A stretch of 64,000 bases of DNA. It comes from Chryseobacterium sp. FH1. Its GTDB lineage: Bacteria; Bacteroidota; Bacteroidia; Flavobacteriales; Weeksellaceae. Under the pieces are notes generated by a model. It saw only the letters and a list, made by a program, of their open reading frames with translations, did no database searches and was not told the DNA's origin. Shown here piece by piece: positions 51,956-60,802 of this stretch. Numbering within the stretch: the first letter of the stretch is position 1; each line of letters starts with the position of its first letter. Position numbers and translations under genes: made by a program. The stretch covers positions 1-64,000 of the forward strand of contig NZ_JPLZ01000002.1 in the NCBI RefSeq assembly GCF_000735135.1, in the 5' to 3' direction.

Positions 51956-53845
51956 ATGAATACGAGAGTTTTAGAATTAATAAAAAATCCAAAGATCATC
52001 ACTGAGTCTGACCTTAATATTTTGGAATCAGAATCAGAAAAAATGCCGTACGCACAAAGTATTCGCGCACTTTATCTCTACGGAATCAATCTCTACAAAT
52101 CAGAAAACTATAAAGAAAACCTTTCTAAAACTGCAGCTTACACGACTGATAAAAAGATACTTTATCAATTTATCAATTCTCAAAAAACCAGTCAAACAGA
52201 AGTTACGCCTGCACCGAACATAACCGAGCAAGTTACTGAAAATCAAATCCCTAACAAAAAAACAACTGCAGAAGACATTATCGAAAAAACTTTAGAAAAT
52301 CCCGAAGATTTTGAAAATAACTCTGTGGTTTTGAACAAGTTTGATATTGATAAGATCATCGAAACCGAAGAGGCGAAAAACTCAGAATTCATTGTTGTTG
52401 AGGGAGAAAAGAATCGTTTGCTGTACGAAGGTGAAGAAAATTTCCTTGAAGAGAAATCTGAGGAAGTAGATATGGAAGCGACGAAAGAATCGGGCGTCAT
52501 TACAATTAAAGATGATTTGGAAGTCAGAGAAAACTTGATCGTCATTGATGAAAATCGTTCGGAAGAAACCATTTCTGAACATCTCGAGGTACAAGAAGTT
52601 CTGGAAACTCCGCAAGAAAAAGCGCCTGGACCTAAAGCTGATACACAAGTTCAGGATGAGGATTCTTCAGGAAATATTAGTTTTAATGGTATCGAAGATT
52701 TTTTACCTCAAGTGAAATTCTCGGTTCCGAAAAATCATTTGGATTATTTGAATCCACCAAAGAAACAGGCGAAGAAGGAAGAGAATTCAATTCAAGAAAA
52801 ACCAGTTTCGAAATCAGATTACAAGGAACCAACAGCTTCAGAAGTTTCTGAAAACGAAATAGATAATACTCAAATCAGTTTTGGGAAAACACAAACTTTC
52901 GAAGTTTCAAAATCAGAAGAAGTTGTAGAAATTGATTCTGACATTACTGAGAACATTAATGAAAATGAAATCAATTTTGAAAATACACAAACTTTCGAAG
53001 TTTCGGAATCGAAAGAAACTGTAGAAATTGAAAAGGAAATTGAGACTCAGCTAGAAGAGAAAATTAGTGATGATCAAATTAGTTTCGAAAACACGCAAAC
53101 TTTTGAAATTGAAAAACGAAAAGAGAATGTGGCTGAAAATCAAATTCAGGAAGTTGAAAATGTCAAAATTGAAAAAGAAGAAATTGCAGAACCAGTTTCT
53201 ACCTGGAAACCAATGTCTTTCAATGCAAATACGCCGGATGCTTTAATCGGTAAAACTGCGGAAATTGAAAAGCCAAAACAGGAAATCAAAATTGAGGAAA
53301 AGCTCGAAACGCCAGAAGTAATCGAGGAAGTTATCATTAATGAAAAACCAATCGCAGAAGAAAAGCCTCAAAAACAAGAAACGGAAAGACCAGTGATGAA
53401 TGTCTCCTTCTTCGGAAATGATGTTTCGAAAATCAAAGAAGAAAAAGAAATTCCGTCAATTCTCGACAAGCCAGAAGTGAAGGAAACTGTTGACAGCAAC
53501 GTTGGAACCTTCATCAACACCTGGCAAAGCTGGCTGAAAATCGACAGACCAAAATCTGATGAATCACCAGAAAAAACAATCATCGTAAAAGAAAAGATTA
53601 TCGACCAATTCATTGAAAAAAATCCTCGAATCTCTCAGCTCAAGGATGAAGTGAATTTTGTGGTGAAAGAGAAAAAAGACGACATTTCGCACTTGATGAC
53701 GGAGACTTTGGCGAAGTTGTACGTGGAGCAAAAACTCTACTCAAAAGCCATCAAAGCCTACGAAATCCTCTCGGAGAAACATCCGCAGAAAGCAGATTAC
53801 TTCAATGAAAAAATTGAGGAAGTGAAGGAAATCAGAAAATCATAA
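51956..53845 (+). CDS. Large acidic low-complexity protein with C-terminal TPR
   Basis: 629 residues, very rich in Glu/Lys/Ile. An N-terminal helical part (about 1-80, MPYAQSIRALYLYGINLYKS) is followed by a long disordered charged region. Residues about 302-391 contain three copies of an ISFxxTQTFEVSxSxExVEI phrase. The C-terminus (about 575-625) is a TPR-like pair, LAKLYVEQKLYSKAIKAYEILSE. No signal peptide or enzyme motif is present. It starts 4 bases after lptE. Similar TPR proteins lie between lptE and secG in flavobacteria; secG is not found here. Function unknown. Confidence 0.82.
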   Translation: MNTRVLELIKNPKIITESDLNILESESEKMPYAQSIRALYLYGINLYKSENYKENLSKTAAYTTDKKILYQFINSQKTSQTEVTPAPNITEQVTENQIPNKKTTAEDIIEKTLENPEDFENNSVVLNKFDIDKIIETEEAKNSEFIVVEGEKNRLLYEGEENFLEEKSEEVDMEATKESGVITIKDDLEVRENLIVIDENRSEETISEHLEVQEVLETPQEKAPGPKADTQVQDEDSSGNISFNGIEDFLPQVKFSVPKNHLDYLNPPKKQAKKEENSIQEKPVSKSDYKEPTASEVSENEIDNTQISFGKTQTFEVSKSEEVVEIDSDITENINENEINFENTQTFEVSESKETVEIEKEIETQLEEKISDDQISFENTQTFEIEKRKENVAENQIQEVENVKIEKEEIAEPVSTWKPMSFNANTPDALIGKTAEIEKPKQEIKIEEKLETPEVIEEVIINEKPIAEEKPQKQETERPVMNVSFFGNDVSKIKEEKEIPSILDKPEVKETVDSNVGTFINTWQSWLKIDRPKSDESPEKTIIVKEKIIDQFIEKNPRISQLKDEVNFVVKEKKDDISHLMTETLAKLYVEQKLYSKAIKAYEILSEKHPQKADYFNEKIEEVKEIRKS

Positions 53846-53851
53846 AAAACA

Positions 53852-53883
53852 AAAATCGTCCCGAATCTCAGGACGATTTTTTC
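53852..53883. terminator. Bidirectional terminator
   Basis: AAAATCGTCC pairs with GGACGATTTT around a 9-base loop, with T-tract on the plus strand and an A/T-rich tail on the minus strand. It separates the TPR-type gene from the convergent GLPGLI gene. Confidence 0.85.
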
Positions 53884-54703
53884 ATTTCAATTCTATTGGA
53901 TTGTTTCTGCTTTTGGCTTCGGTTTCCAGTCGTTTCACCATTTCCTGCATTTGCTTTGGATCCACTCCAGGTCTGTTTCCGCCACCACCTCCAGGGCCTC
54001 TTCCGCCACCGGATCTCTGTGCAGAGTAGAAACTTGCTGGGTCTTTTTGTGCTTTCTTCTCCATTTCGGCATATTTCGATTTGGAAAGTGCAATAATCTG
54101 TCCTCGGTTCAAAGGTTGATGTATTTCTGCGATTTTTTTTGTTTGCATCAAATCGAAGGAATAATCGCCTTTATCATCTTGGACTTTTACAATCAATCCC
54201 GGCAAACCACTGAATTTATATGGTCCATCCTGCAAAGGAATTTCTTGCGTGAACCAAGCGTACCAAGTTCTTCCGCCGAATTTTGTTTCTGCTTTTTGCG
54301 TTTGATAATCTCCAATCTTAATTGTTTCTGGTAGGATTTTCCATTCAAAAACAGGTGTTTCTGAATAAGAATAATTATCTCTTCCGATTCTGGATTTGTA
54401 AACCAAACTTTGATTGGTCAGATCTTTTTCAATCGTAAACTGCATATTGCTTCTCAAATCCTGCAATTGAGTTCTATCAAAATTTCTCGTGGCGCGCATT
54501 CTTTCCATCAAAGAATCTCTCTTCAAAGAATTTTCTGAGTAGAAAATCGATTTTTTGCCGTCTGTGTCCAGATATGCTGACTCTGTTTTTTTCTCCACAT
54601 TAGTAGAATCCGGCGTCAATGTTACCTGGTAAACGAATCTTGTACTTTGCTGAGCCATCACAAGTGGCATTGCGAGCAGACTTAATATTTTAAGTATTTT
54701 CAT
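53882..54703 (-). CDS. GLPGLI-family exported protein
   Basis: 273 residues. Signal peptide about 1-18 (ending MAQQ). The defining motif GLPGLI appears in PYKFSGLPGLIVKVQD, preceded by the conserved GGRTWYAWFTQEIPLQDGP. A Gly-rich stretch (about 237-250) lies near the C-terminus. GLPGLI proteins are small Bacteroidetes periplasmic or outer-membrane proteins, often next to TonB-dependent receptors, with unknown function. It follows a second family member 47 bases upstream. Confidence 0.92.
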   Translation of the reverse strand: MKILKILSLLAMPLVMAQQSTRFVYQVTLTPDSTNVEKKTESAYLDTDGKKSIFYSENSLKRDSLMERMRATRNFDRTQLQDLRSNMQFTIEKDLTNQSLVYKSRIGRDNYSYSETPVFEWKILPETIKIGDYQTQKAETKFGGRTWYAWFTQEIPLQDGPYKFSGLPGLIVKVQDDKGDYSFDLMQTKKIAEIHQPLNRGQIIALSKSKYAEMEKKAQKDPASFYSAQRSGGGRGPGGGGGNRPGVDPKQMQEMVKRLETEAKSRNNPIELK

Positions 54704-54750
54704 TTATTACTGATATTTTATTTTTAAAGCTATTAGCAAAACACCAAAAG

Positions 54751-55689
54751 CTATCTATTTCTCAATTCAATCGGATTTGTATTCCCGAAATTCATCACAC
54801 TTCCACTGTTTGACGGAGATTGCGGAGAAGGATTTCCCATTTGAATGTCTGGTTGTCCGCCCATATCGCCGTTTGGCATTCCAGATTGATTTCCAAATCC
54901 ACCGTTCATCACACCATTTCTTTGATTCATTCTGTTGAAACTATCGAAGTTGATTTCTGGGTCTTTATTAGTTATCATTTCCATTCTTACAGACGCTTTG
55001 TCACCTTGAAAATTAATTCTGGTTGATTTTCTGGCATCCGGTTTTATGGTTTCAGAAAAGGCTTTTTCGATATTGATTTTCTTCACAAAACTGAATCTAT
55101 AATCGCCTTTGTCATCTTCCAATTTCAAGATTAAACCCGAAAGACCTGAGAATTTGTAAGGTCCATCAGCGATTTTGATGTCTGGCGCAAACCAAGCGGT
55201 CCAAATTCTACCTCCGAAATTCATCGTTGCTTTTTGGATTTTATTGCCATTAAATTCAGAAACCTGACTGGAGATTTCCCAATCCATTTTTCGGTCTTCC
55301 TGATAATAAATTTGCTTCGAACCAATACTTTCAACAAAATTCACCGATTTGTCTTCTCCATTTTTTATGATAAAATAATCAAAGAAAGTCGGCTGGATAG
55401 ATTTTCCGTTGGGTAATTTTGGGAATTCGGATTTGTCTTTTTTTGATTTTTTGATTTCCGTAATACCTTGCTGTCTCAAAACATTGGTCAAAGAATCCCT
55501 CAACAATTTGCTTTCGCTAATGAACAATGATTGATTTCCTTTGATGTCCAAAAACGTGTTCTCAACTTTCATATTCACAAGGTTGATGGTATCTGGATTC
55601 ACTTCGGTCTGGTAAATGTATCTTTCGGTTTGGCTCCACATTTTTCCGGAGAAGCAAAAAAATAACATCAAAATAATTAGCTTATTCAT
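54751..55689 (-). CDS. GLPGLI-family exported protein, variant motif
   Basis: 312 residues, a paralogue of the downstream gene. Signal peptide about 1-19. The motif reads GLSGLI instead of GLPGLI (PYKFSGLSGLILKLED), with a Ser for the Pro. FGGRIWTAWFAPDIKIADGP precedes it. The C-terminal third is Met/Asn/Gly/Gln-rich (about 250-300). It shares the ending NPIELR with the neighbour, so the pair likely arose by duplication. It would be exported; function unknown. Confidence 0.9.
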   Translation of the reverse strand: MNKLIILMLFFCFSGKMWSQTERYIYQTEVNPDTINLVNMKVENTFLDIKGNQSLFISESKLLRDSLTNVLRQQGITEIKKSKKDKSEFPKLPNGKSIQPTFFDYFIIKNGEDKSVNFVESIGSKQIYYQEDRKMDWEISSQVSEFNGNKIQKATMNFGGRIWTAWFAPDIKIADGPYKFSGLSGLILKLEDDKGDYRFSFVKKINIEKAFSETIKPDARKSTRINFQGDKASVRMEMITNKDPEINFDSFNRMNQRNGVMNGGFGNQSGMPNGDMGGQPDIQMGNPSPQSPSNSGSVMNFGNTNPIELRNR

Positions 55690-55725
55690 AACTTAAGGAC
55701 TGATTGTTTGATTAACAAAATCAAG

Positions 55726-55733
55726 CAAAGTTA
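55726..55733 (-). promoter_or_regulatory. -7 promoter box of the GLPGLI pair
   Basis: TAACTTTG on the minus strand matches TAnnTTTG, 37 bases before the start of the first GLPGLI gene. No clear -33 at the expected distance. Confidence 0.45.
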
Positions 55734-55860
55734 ATTATTAGAAGCAACAGAATTAATAATTGTTCATTTTTTGACAACAATTTAACATTAACAGACTGTT
55801 TCTCATCATCAAACGAATATCAATTCATCTTCAGAAATCATCAAAATAGACGTCATCGAT

Positions 55861-55891
55861 TTGAGATTGCGGAAATTAGTTCGTACTTTTG
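55861..55891 (+). promoter_or_regulatory. Promoter of the suf operon
   Basis: TTG (55861-55863), 20-base spacer and TACTTTTG (55884-55891) fit the Bacteroidetes promoter, 29 bases before the first suf start. No clear Fur- or IscR-type operator was recognised. Confidence 0.6.
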
Positions 55892-55919
55892 TACACTCAA
55901 ATCATTCTAAATAAAAATA

Positions 55920-56249
55920 ATGATACAAGTAAGTGATCAGGCAAAATCCAAAGCAGCTCAGCTAATGACTGAAGAAGGTTTTGACCCTACAACAGATTAT
56001 ATAAGAGTTGGCGTAAAATCTGGCGGATGTTCCGGTCTGGAGTACGTTCTCAAGTTTGATAATATAAAAAATGAAACAGACACCATATTCGAAGATAACG
56101 GCGTAAGAGTTATTATTGAGAAAAAATCCATCCTTTATCTTGCAGGAACAGTCCTGGAATATTCTGGCGGATTGAACGGGAAAGGTTTTATTTTTAACAA
56201 CCCAAATGCCAGCAGAACTTGTGGCTGTGGGGAGAGTTTCAGTCTTTAA
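55920..56249 (+). CDS. sufA: SufA/IscA-type iron-sulfur carrier
   Basis: 109 residues with the A-type carrier fold. The three conserved cysteines are in VKSGGCSGLEYVL and SRTCGCGESFSL (C-x-C near the end). It carries or delivers Fe-S clusters made on the SufBCD scaffold; sufB follows by 96 bases. Its position as first suf gene and the operon context favour SufA. The following spacer holds a small hairpin just before sufB. Confidence 0.93.
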   Translation: MIQVSDQAKSKAAQLMTEEGFDPTTDYIRVGVKSGGCSGLEYVLKFDNIKNETDTIFEDNGVRVIIEKKSILYLAGTVLEYSGGLNGKGFIFNNPNASRTCGCGESFSL

Positions 56250-56319
56250 AAAATAAGAAACTTCGAAGACATTTGCTTTATTAAGTTTTGTGCTTAAAAA
56301 GAAATAATATTTAAAAATC

Positions 56320-56338
56320 TTAACGCGCTTTGCGTTAA
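56320..56338 (+). promoter_or_regulatory. Hairpin immediately before sufB
   Basis: TTAACGC pairs with GCGTTAA around GCTTT, ending 7 bases before the sufB ATG. It could affect translation or mRNA stability. Confidence 0.4.
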
Positions 56339-56345
56339 AAATATA

Positions 56346-57794
56346 ATGGCAAAATATACTGAGGACGATTTAAGGGAAGACCTTAAAACAAAAGAATATG
56401 AGGCGGGCTTTTATACCGATATCGAGTATGATGATTTCCCGACTGGACTGAATGAAGACATCGTGCGCGCTATTTCTGCAAAGAAAGAAGAGCCAGAATG
56501 GATGACGGAATGGCGTTTGGAATCTTTTCGAATCTGGCAGAAAATGACAGAACCGGATTGGGCCAACATCAAATATGAAAAACCCGATTTCCAAGCGATA
56601 AGATATTATGCAGCTCCGACCAAAAAACCGGAATTGGCAAGTCTTGACGAAGTTGACCCAGAACTTTTGGCAACTTTTGCTAAACTAGGAATCAACATCG
56701 AAGAGCAAAAAAGGCTTTCAAACGTAGCAGTCGACATCGTAATGGATTCTGTTTCAGTGAAAACGACTTTCCAGGCGACTTTGTTGGAGAAAGGTGTGAT
56801 TTTCTGTTCTATTTCCGAAGCGATCAAGAACCATCCAGACCTCGTTAAAAAATATCTTGGAAAAGTAGTTCCTAGAGGCGATAACTTCTACGCAGCACTT
56901 AACTCCGCAGTTTTCTCTGACGGAAGTTTCTGCTACATTCCAAAAGGTGTGAAATGTCCTATGGAATTATCAACCTATTTCCGAATCAATCAGTCAGGAA
57001 CCGGACAGTTCGAGAGAACTTTGGTTATCGCTGATGCAGGAAGTTATGTTTCATATTTGGAAGGCTGTACAGCACCATCAAGAGATGAAAATCAATTACA
57101 CGCTGCTGTTGTGGAATTAATTGCGATGGATGACGCTGAAATCAAATATTCGACTGTTCAGAACTGGTATCCAGGAAATGAAGAAGGAAAAGGAGGTGTT
57201 TTCAATTTTGTGACGAAGAGAGGACTTTGTGAAAACAGAGCTAAGATCTCTTGGACTCAGGTAGAAACTGGTTCTGCAGTGACTTGGAAATATCCATCTT
57301 GTATCTTGAAAGGTGATAACTCAATTGGAGAATTTTATTCGATTGCAGTGACGAACAATCACCAATACGCTGATACAGGAACTAAGATGATCCACATCGG
57401 TAAAAATTCCAGATCGACAATTATCTCTAAAGGAATCTCTGCTGGGAAATCTCAAAACTCATACAGAGGATTGGTAAAAGTGATGCCTTCTGCAAAAGGA
57501 GCGCGTAACTTCTCCCAATGTGATTCATTGTTGATGGGTAACGAATGTGGCGCACACACTTTCCCATACATCGAGATCAAAGATCCAACAGCACAATTGG
57601 AACACGAGGCTACAACTTCGAAAATTGGTGAAGATCAGATCTTCTATTGCAACCAAAGAGGAATTGACACAGAAAGAGCGATTGCATTGATCGTGAATGG
57701 ATTCAGTAAAGAGGTTTTGAACAAGCTTCCAATGGAATTTGCGATTGAAGCTCAGAAATTATTGGAGATTTCATTGGAAGGTTCAGTAGGATAG
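56346..57794 (+). CDS. sufB: Fe-S cluster assembly scaffold SufB
   Basis: 482 residues. Family landmarks are present: [69 protein letters not shown] and a late [20 protein letters not shown] (the core where SufB and SufD meet) with E and C residues implicated in scaffold chemistry. SufB forms a complex with SufC and SufD. It is followed by a toxin-antitoxin pair rather than directly by sufC, an unusual interruption. Confidence 0.96.
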   Translation: MAKYTEDDLREDLKTKEYEAGFYTDIEYDDFPTGLNEDIVRAISAKKEEPEWMTEWRLESFRIWQKMTEPDWANIKYEKPDFQAIRYYAAPTKKPELASLDEVDPELLATFAKLGINIEEQKRLSNVAVDIVMDSVSVKTTFQATLLEKGVIFCSISEAIKNHPDLVKKYLGKVVPRGDNFYAALNSAVFSDGSFCYIPKGVKCPMELSTYFRINQSGTGQFERTLVIADAGSYVSYLEGCTAPSRDENQLHAAVVELIAMDDAEIKYSTVQNWYPGNEEGKGGVFNFVTKRGLCENRAKISWTQVETGSAVTWKYPSCILKGDNSIGEFYSIAVTNNHQYADTGTKMIHIGKNSRSTIISKGISAGKSQNSYRGLVKVMPSAKGARNFSQCDSLLMGNECGAHTFPYIEIKDPTAQLEHEATTSKIGEDQIFYCNQRGIDTERAIALIVNGFSKEVLNKLPMEFAIEAQKLLEISLEGSVG

Positions 57795-57822
57795 AATTTT
57801 GTAAATTTGAAAAAGTTTAGAT

Positions 57823-58035
57823 ATGGAAAATACAATTTTAATTAATAAGATAAAAATATTGCCCAATTCATTAAAGGAAGAGGTCAATGATTTTATTGAT
57901 TTTTTGTTATCTAAAAAAAATAAAAAATCGATTCCTACAATCGAAGAATTTTCTGGAATTTGGTCTAAAGAAGAATCAAATGAAATCGAAAGTATTATTA
58001 AGAAAGGGACAGAAAATATAGACAATGAGTGGTAA
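57823..58035 (+). CDS. DUF2281/VapB-type antitoxin
   Basis: 70 residues. The pattern LINKIKILPNSLKEEVNDFI followed by a DFLLSK-type helix is that of DUF2281 proteins, small antitoxins paired with PIN-domain toxins. The C-terminal tail is acidic and probably contacts the toxin. Its end overlaps the start of the PIN gene by 11 bases, normal for such pairs. It starts 28 bases after the sufB stop. AT-rich codon use differs from sufB. Confidence 0.85.
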   Translation: MENTILINKIKILPNSLKEEVNDFIDFLLSKKNKKSIPTIEEFSGIWSKEESNEIESIIKKGTENIDNEW

Positions 58036-58411
58036 TGTATTAGATACAAATATCATCATTGATTTGTTTCGGGGAGACGAAAAAACAAAATCATTTTTGA
58101 AGAATTTTGATTTTGAAATTCCAGTATTTGTAGTTGGAGAATTGTTCTACGGAGCAGAAAACTCGTCAAAAAAAGAAAAGCATTTTGAGCAAATAAAGAA
58201 ATTTACTGAAAATGTTTCTATTATTAATTCTACCGAAGAAACGGCAAGAATTTATGCTTCTGTAAAATCTTTATTAAAACAGCAAGGAACACCAATTCCT
58301 GAAAATGATATATGGATTGCTGCAATTTCTATTGAGAACGATAAATCTTTGGTGACAAATGACCAACATTTTTCATTGATAAAAAATTTGAAAATCATTA
58401 ATTTAAAATAA
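58025..58411 (+). CDS. PIN-domain toxin (VapC-like ribonuclease)
   Basis: 128 residues with a PIN nuclease fold. The acidic metal-binding set is complete: D7 (VLDTN), E39 (VGELFYGAE), D95 (ENDIWIAA) and D113 (TNDQHF). VapC toxins cut RNA, commonly tRNA or rRNA, when not bound by antitoxin. The pair lies between sufB and sufC in the same direction, so it shares the suf transcript; sufC begins 39 bases after its stop. Confidence 0.92.
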   Translation: MSGNVLDTNIIIDLFRGDEKTKSFLKNFDFEIPVFVVGELFYGAENSSKKEKHFEQIKKFTENVSIINSTEETARIYASVKSLLKQQGTPIPENDIWIAAISIENDKSLVTNDQHFSLIKNLKIINLK

Positions 58412-58450
58412 AAAATCATATTTCACGAAAAGAAATGTGTGTAAAATAAT

Positions 58451-59194
58451 ATGTTACAAATCAAAAACTTACACGCCAAAATTGAAGATGGCGCAGAAAT
58501 ATTAAAAGGAATCAATCTTGAGATCAAACCAGGCGAGGTTCACGCAATCATGGGACCTAACGGTGCTGGAAAATCTACACTTTCTTCTGTGATCGCAGGG
58601 AAAGAAGATTATGAAGTAACCGAAGGAAATATCCTTTTCGAAGGCGAAGACATTGCTGAAGATGCACCAGAAGAAAGAGCGCACAAAGGGATTTTCCTTT
58701 CATTCCAATATCCGGTTGAGATTCCTGGCGTTTCCGTTACCAACTTCATCAAAGCAGCGCTTAATGAAACCCGAAAAGCAAATGGCCTTGAAGATATGGG
58801 TGCAAAAGAAATGCTTGGCCTGATCCGTGAAAAATCTGAGCAATTGGGCATCAAAAAAGATTTCCTTTCCAGATCTCTAAACGAAGGTTTCTCTGGAGGG
58901 GAGAAAAAAAGAAACGAGATATTCCAAATGATGATGCTAAATCCAAAATTGGCAATCCTGGATGAGACCGATTCTGGACTCGATATCGATGCTTTGAGAA
59001 TTGTTGCAGATGGTGTAAACAAATTCAAGAATGAGGGAAATGCAGTTTTGTTGATCACGCATTACCAAAGACTTCTAAATTACATTCAGCCAGATTACGT
59101 TCACGTTTTGGCAGATGGAAAAATCATAAAAACAGGAGATAAATCTCTGGCACTAGAACTTGAAGAGAAAGGTTACGATTGGCTTTTAAACTAA
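58451..59194 (+). CDS. sufC: Fe-S cluster assembly ATPase SufC
   Basis: 247 residues, ABC-type ATPase. Walker A GPNGAGKST, signature FSGGEKKR, Walker B LAILDETDSGLD and switch histidine ITHYQRLLN are complete. SufC is a soluble ABC-like ATPase that drives cluster assembly with SufB and SufD. Its usual neighbour sufB is separated by the toxin-antitoxin pair. sufD begins 28 bases downstream. Confidence 0.97.
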   Translation: MLQIKNLHAKIEDGAEILKGINLEIKPGEVHAIMGPNGAGKSTLSSVIAGKEDYEVTEGNILFEGEDIAEDAPEERAHKGIFLSFQYPVEIPGVSVTNFIKAALNETRKANGLEDMGAKEMLGLIREKSEQLGIKKDFLSRSLNEGFSGGEKKRNEIFQMMMLNPKLAILDETDSGLDIDALRIVADGVNKFKNEGNAVLLITHYQRLLNYIQPDYVHVLADGKIIKTGDKSLALELEEKGYDWLLN

Positions 59195-59222
59195 TTCAAA
59201 ACTTAAATTAATCTTCTAAACG

Positions 59223-60551
59223 ATGCAAAATCAAACCATTACAATGGCTTTATTTGAACAGACAATAACTCAACATTCGGACTTTTTGGAAACACTTCGT
59301 CACAGATTTTTGGACGAGGACAGAAAAACCGCTCTTCAGAAATTTGAAGAAAAAGGTTTTCCGACCAAAAAAGACGAAGAGTACAAATACACGAATCTAA
59401 AGGAAATCACGGAAAAGGAATACAACTTTTTCCCGACAGAAGAGCATCACATTTCGAAAGAACAATTGGATGCGCTTCAGTTGGGCGAAGAACACTTTGA
59501 CCGAATTGTTTTCATCAACGGAAAACTTCACAAAGAATTTTCCAAGATCTCTATCGGAAATGCAGAATTTCTTTCGTTCAATCACGCATTGAATGACCCA
59601 TCTTACAAAGAAGTTTTCGACAAATATTTCAACACGATTGCCAACAAAGATTTGGCTTTCACGAACTTGAATTCAGCTTACTGCAAATTCGGATTCTTCT
59701 TGAGAGTTCCAAAAAACGTGGTCATCGAGAAACCAATCCACGTTTTCTATATTTCTCAAAATCAAGAAGAAAATACGTTTTACAACACAAGAAACCTCTT
59801 GATCGTAGAAGAAAGTGCCAAAGTTGAAATCATAGAAAGCCATCACAATTTTGACGAATCCTTTGTCTTAACCAATTCTGTGACAGAGATTTTCACTTCT
59901 CAAAATGCAAAATCTGACTGGCACAAATTGCAGAATGACAGCGACACTTCGTACCTCGTAGACCACACATTTGCAAAGCAGGAAAGAGACAGTCTGACAA
60001 CGGTGAACACCTTCACTTTCGGCGGAAAATTGGTTCGTAACAATCTGGATTTCATCCACAACGGTGAGAACATCAACTCGTTTATGAATGGGATCACGAT
60101 CATCGGAAAAGACCAATTGGTAGATCACCACACGGCCGTTCACCACAACACGCCGAATTGCGAATCTTACCAGAATTACAAAGGGATCTTCAAAGACAGA
60201 TCGCACGGTGTTTTCAACGGGAAGGTTTTCGTGAACAAGATCGCTCAGAAAACCAATGCATATCAGCAAAACAACAACATTTTGCTGGACGAAGGCGCAA
60301 GCATCGACACAAAACCTCAGCTTGAGATTTTTGCAGATGATGTCAAATGTTCGCACGGTTGTACCGTTGGACAGCTCAACGAAGACGCCATGTTCTACTT
60401 GAGAGCAAGAGGGATTTCCAAGAAAGAAGCCAGAGCCTTGTTGCTTTACGCTTTCGCCAACGATGCAATGCAAAATATTAACATCGAACAACTTAAAACC
60501 AAAGTATCCAAACTTCTCGCCGAAAAACTGGAAGTTCAAATGGAATTCTAA
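59223..60551 (+). CDS. sufD: Fe-S cluster assembly protein SufD
   Basis: 442 residues. A helical N-terminus (GFPTKKDEEYKYTNL) and a beta-helix core follow; the C-terminal region has DDVKCSHGCTVGQLNEDAMFYLRARGI, typical of SufD/SufB. SufD binds SufB and SufC in the scaffold. The start at 59223 is the first ATG; a second ATG at 59244 (MALFEQTITQ) is equally likely. A terminator follows. The cysteine desulfurase gene (sufS) usual next is not in this window. Confidence 0.95.
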   Translation: MQNQTITMALFEQTITQHSDFLETLRHRFLDEDRKTALQKFEEKGFPTKKDEEYKYTNLKEITEKEYNFFPTEEHHISKEQLDALQLGEEHFDRIVFINGKLHKEFSKISIGNAEFLSFNHALNDPSYKEVFDKYFNTIANKDLAFTNLNSAYCKFGFFLRVPKNVVIEKPIHVFYISQNQEENTFYNTRNLLIVEESAKVEIIESHHNFDESFVLTNSVTEIFTSQNAKSDWHKLQNDSDTSYLVDHTFAKQERDSLTTVNTFTFGGKLVRNNLDFIHNGENINSFMNGITIIGKDQLVDHHTAVHHNTPNCESYQNYKGIFKDRSHGVFNGKVFVNKIAQKTNAYQQNNNILLDEGASIDTKPQLEIFADDVKCSHGCTVGQLNEDAMFYLRARGISKKEARALLLYAFANDAMQNINIEQLKTKVSKLLAEKLEVQMEF

Positions 60552-60560
60552 AATAACTCT

Positions 60561-60588
60561 AATCGCATCATCAAGGTGCGATTTTTTT
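60561..60588 (+). terminator. Rho-independent terminator of the suf operon
   Basis: AATCGCA pairs with TGCGATT around a 9-base loop followed by seven T, 10 bases after the sufD stop. Confidence 0.8.
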
Positions 60589-60604
60589 ATTACTATTGAG
60601 ATGA

Positions 60605-60731
60605 TTTGGGCGCCTTTATCCGCGCTCCACTCCCGCTTTTTTGCAATTGCGAAAGACGTTTGTCCATCAATAGAAATTTTGCACCATCGCAATTGCAAAA
60701 AGAGCTCCGTTCAGCTCGGGGCGCAGGTTAC
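60605..60731. repeat. Dispersed structured element, copy 3 (diverged)
   Basis: CCGCGCTCCACTCCCGC, TTTTTTGCAATTGCGA, a loop, ATCGCAATTGCAAAAAGAG, CTCCGTTCAGCTCGGGGCGC. The TTTTTTGCAATTGCG and CGCAATTGCAAAAA arms pair over 14 bases. In opposite orientation to copies 1 and 2 it shares CCGC..TCCACT, T6GC, GCAAAAA and CCGTTC..TCGGGGC, so the three belong to one family. Confidence 0.7.
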
Positions 60732-60761
60732 CATATATTTTGAACATTCTGGGTTAAATTG

Positions 60762-60769
60762 TAAATTTG
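60762..60769 (+). promoter_or_regulatory. -7 promoter box
   Basis: TAAATTTG matches TAnnTTTG, 33 bases before the ATG at 60803. It contains the TTG of a longer alternative start, arguing for the later ATG. Confidence 0.5.
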
Positions 60770-60802
60770 AATTTCTTCAGAACAATTTTTATTTTAACAC
60801 AA

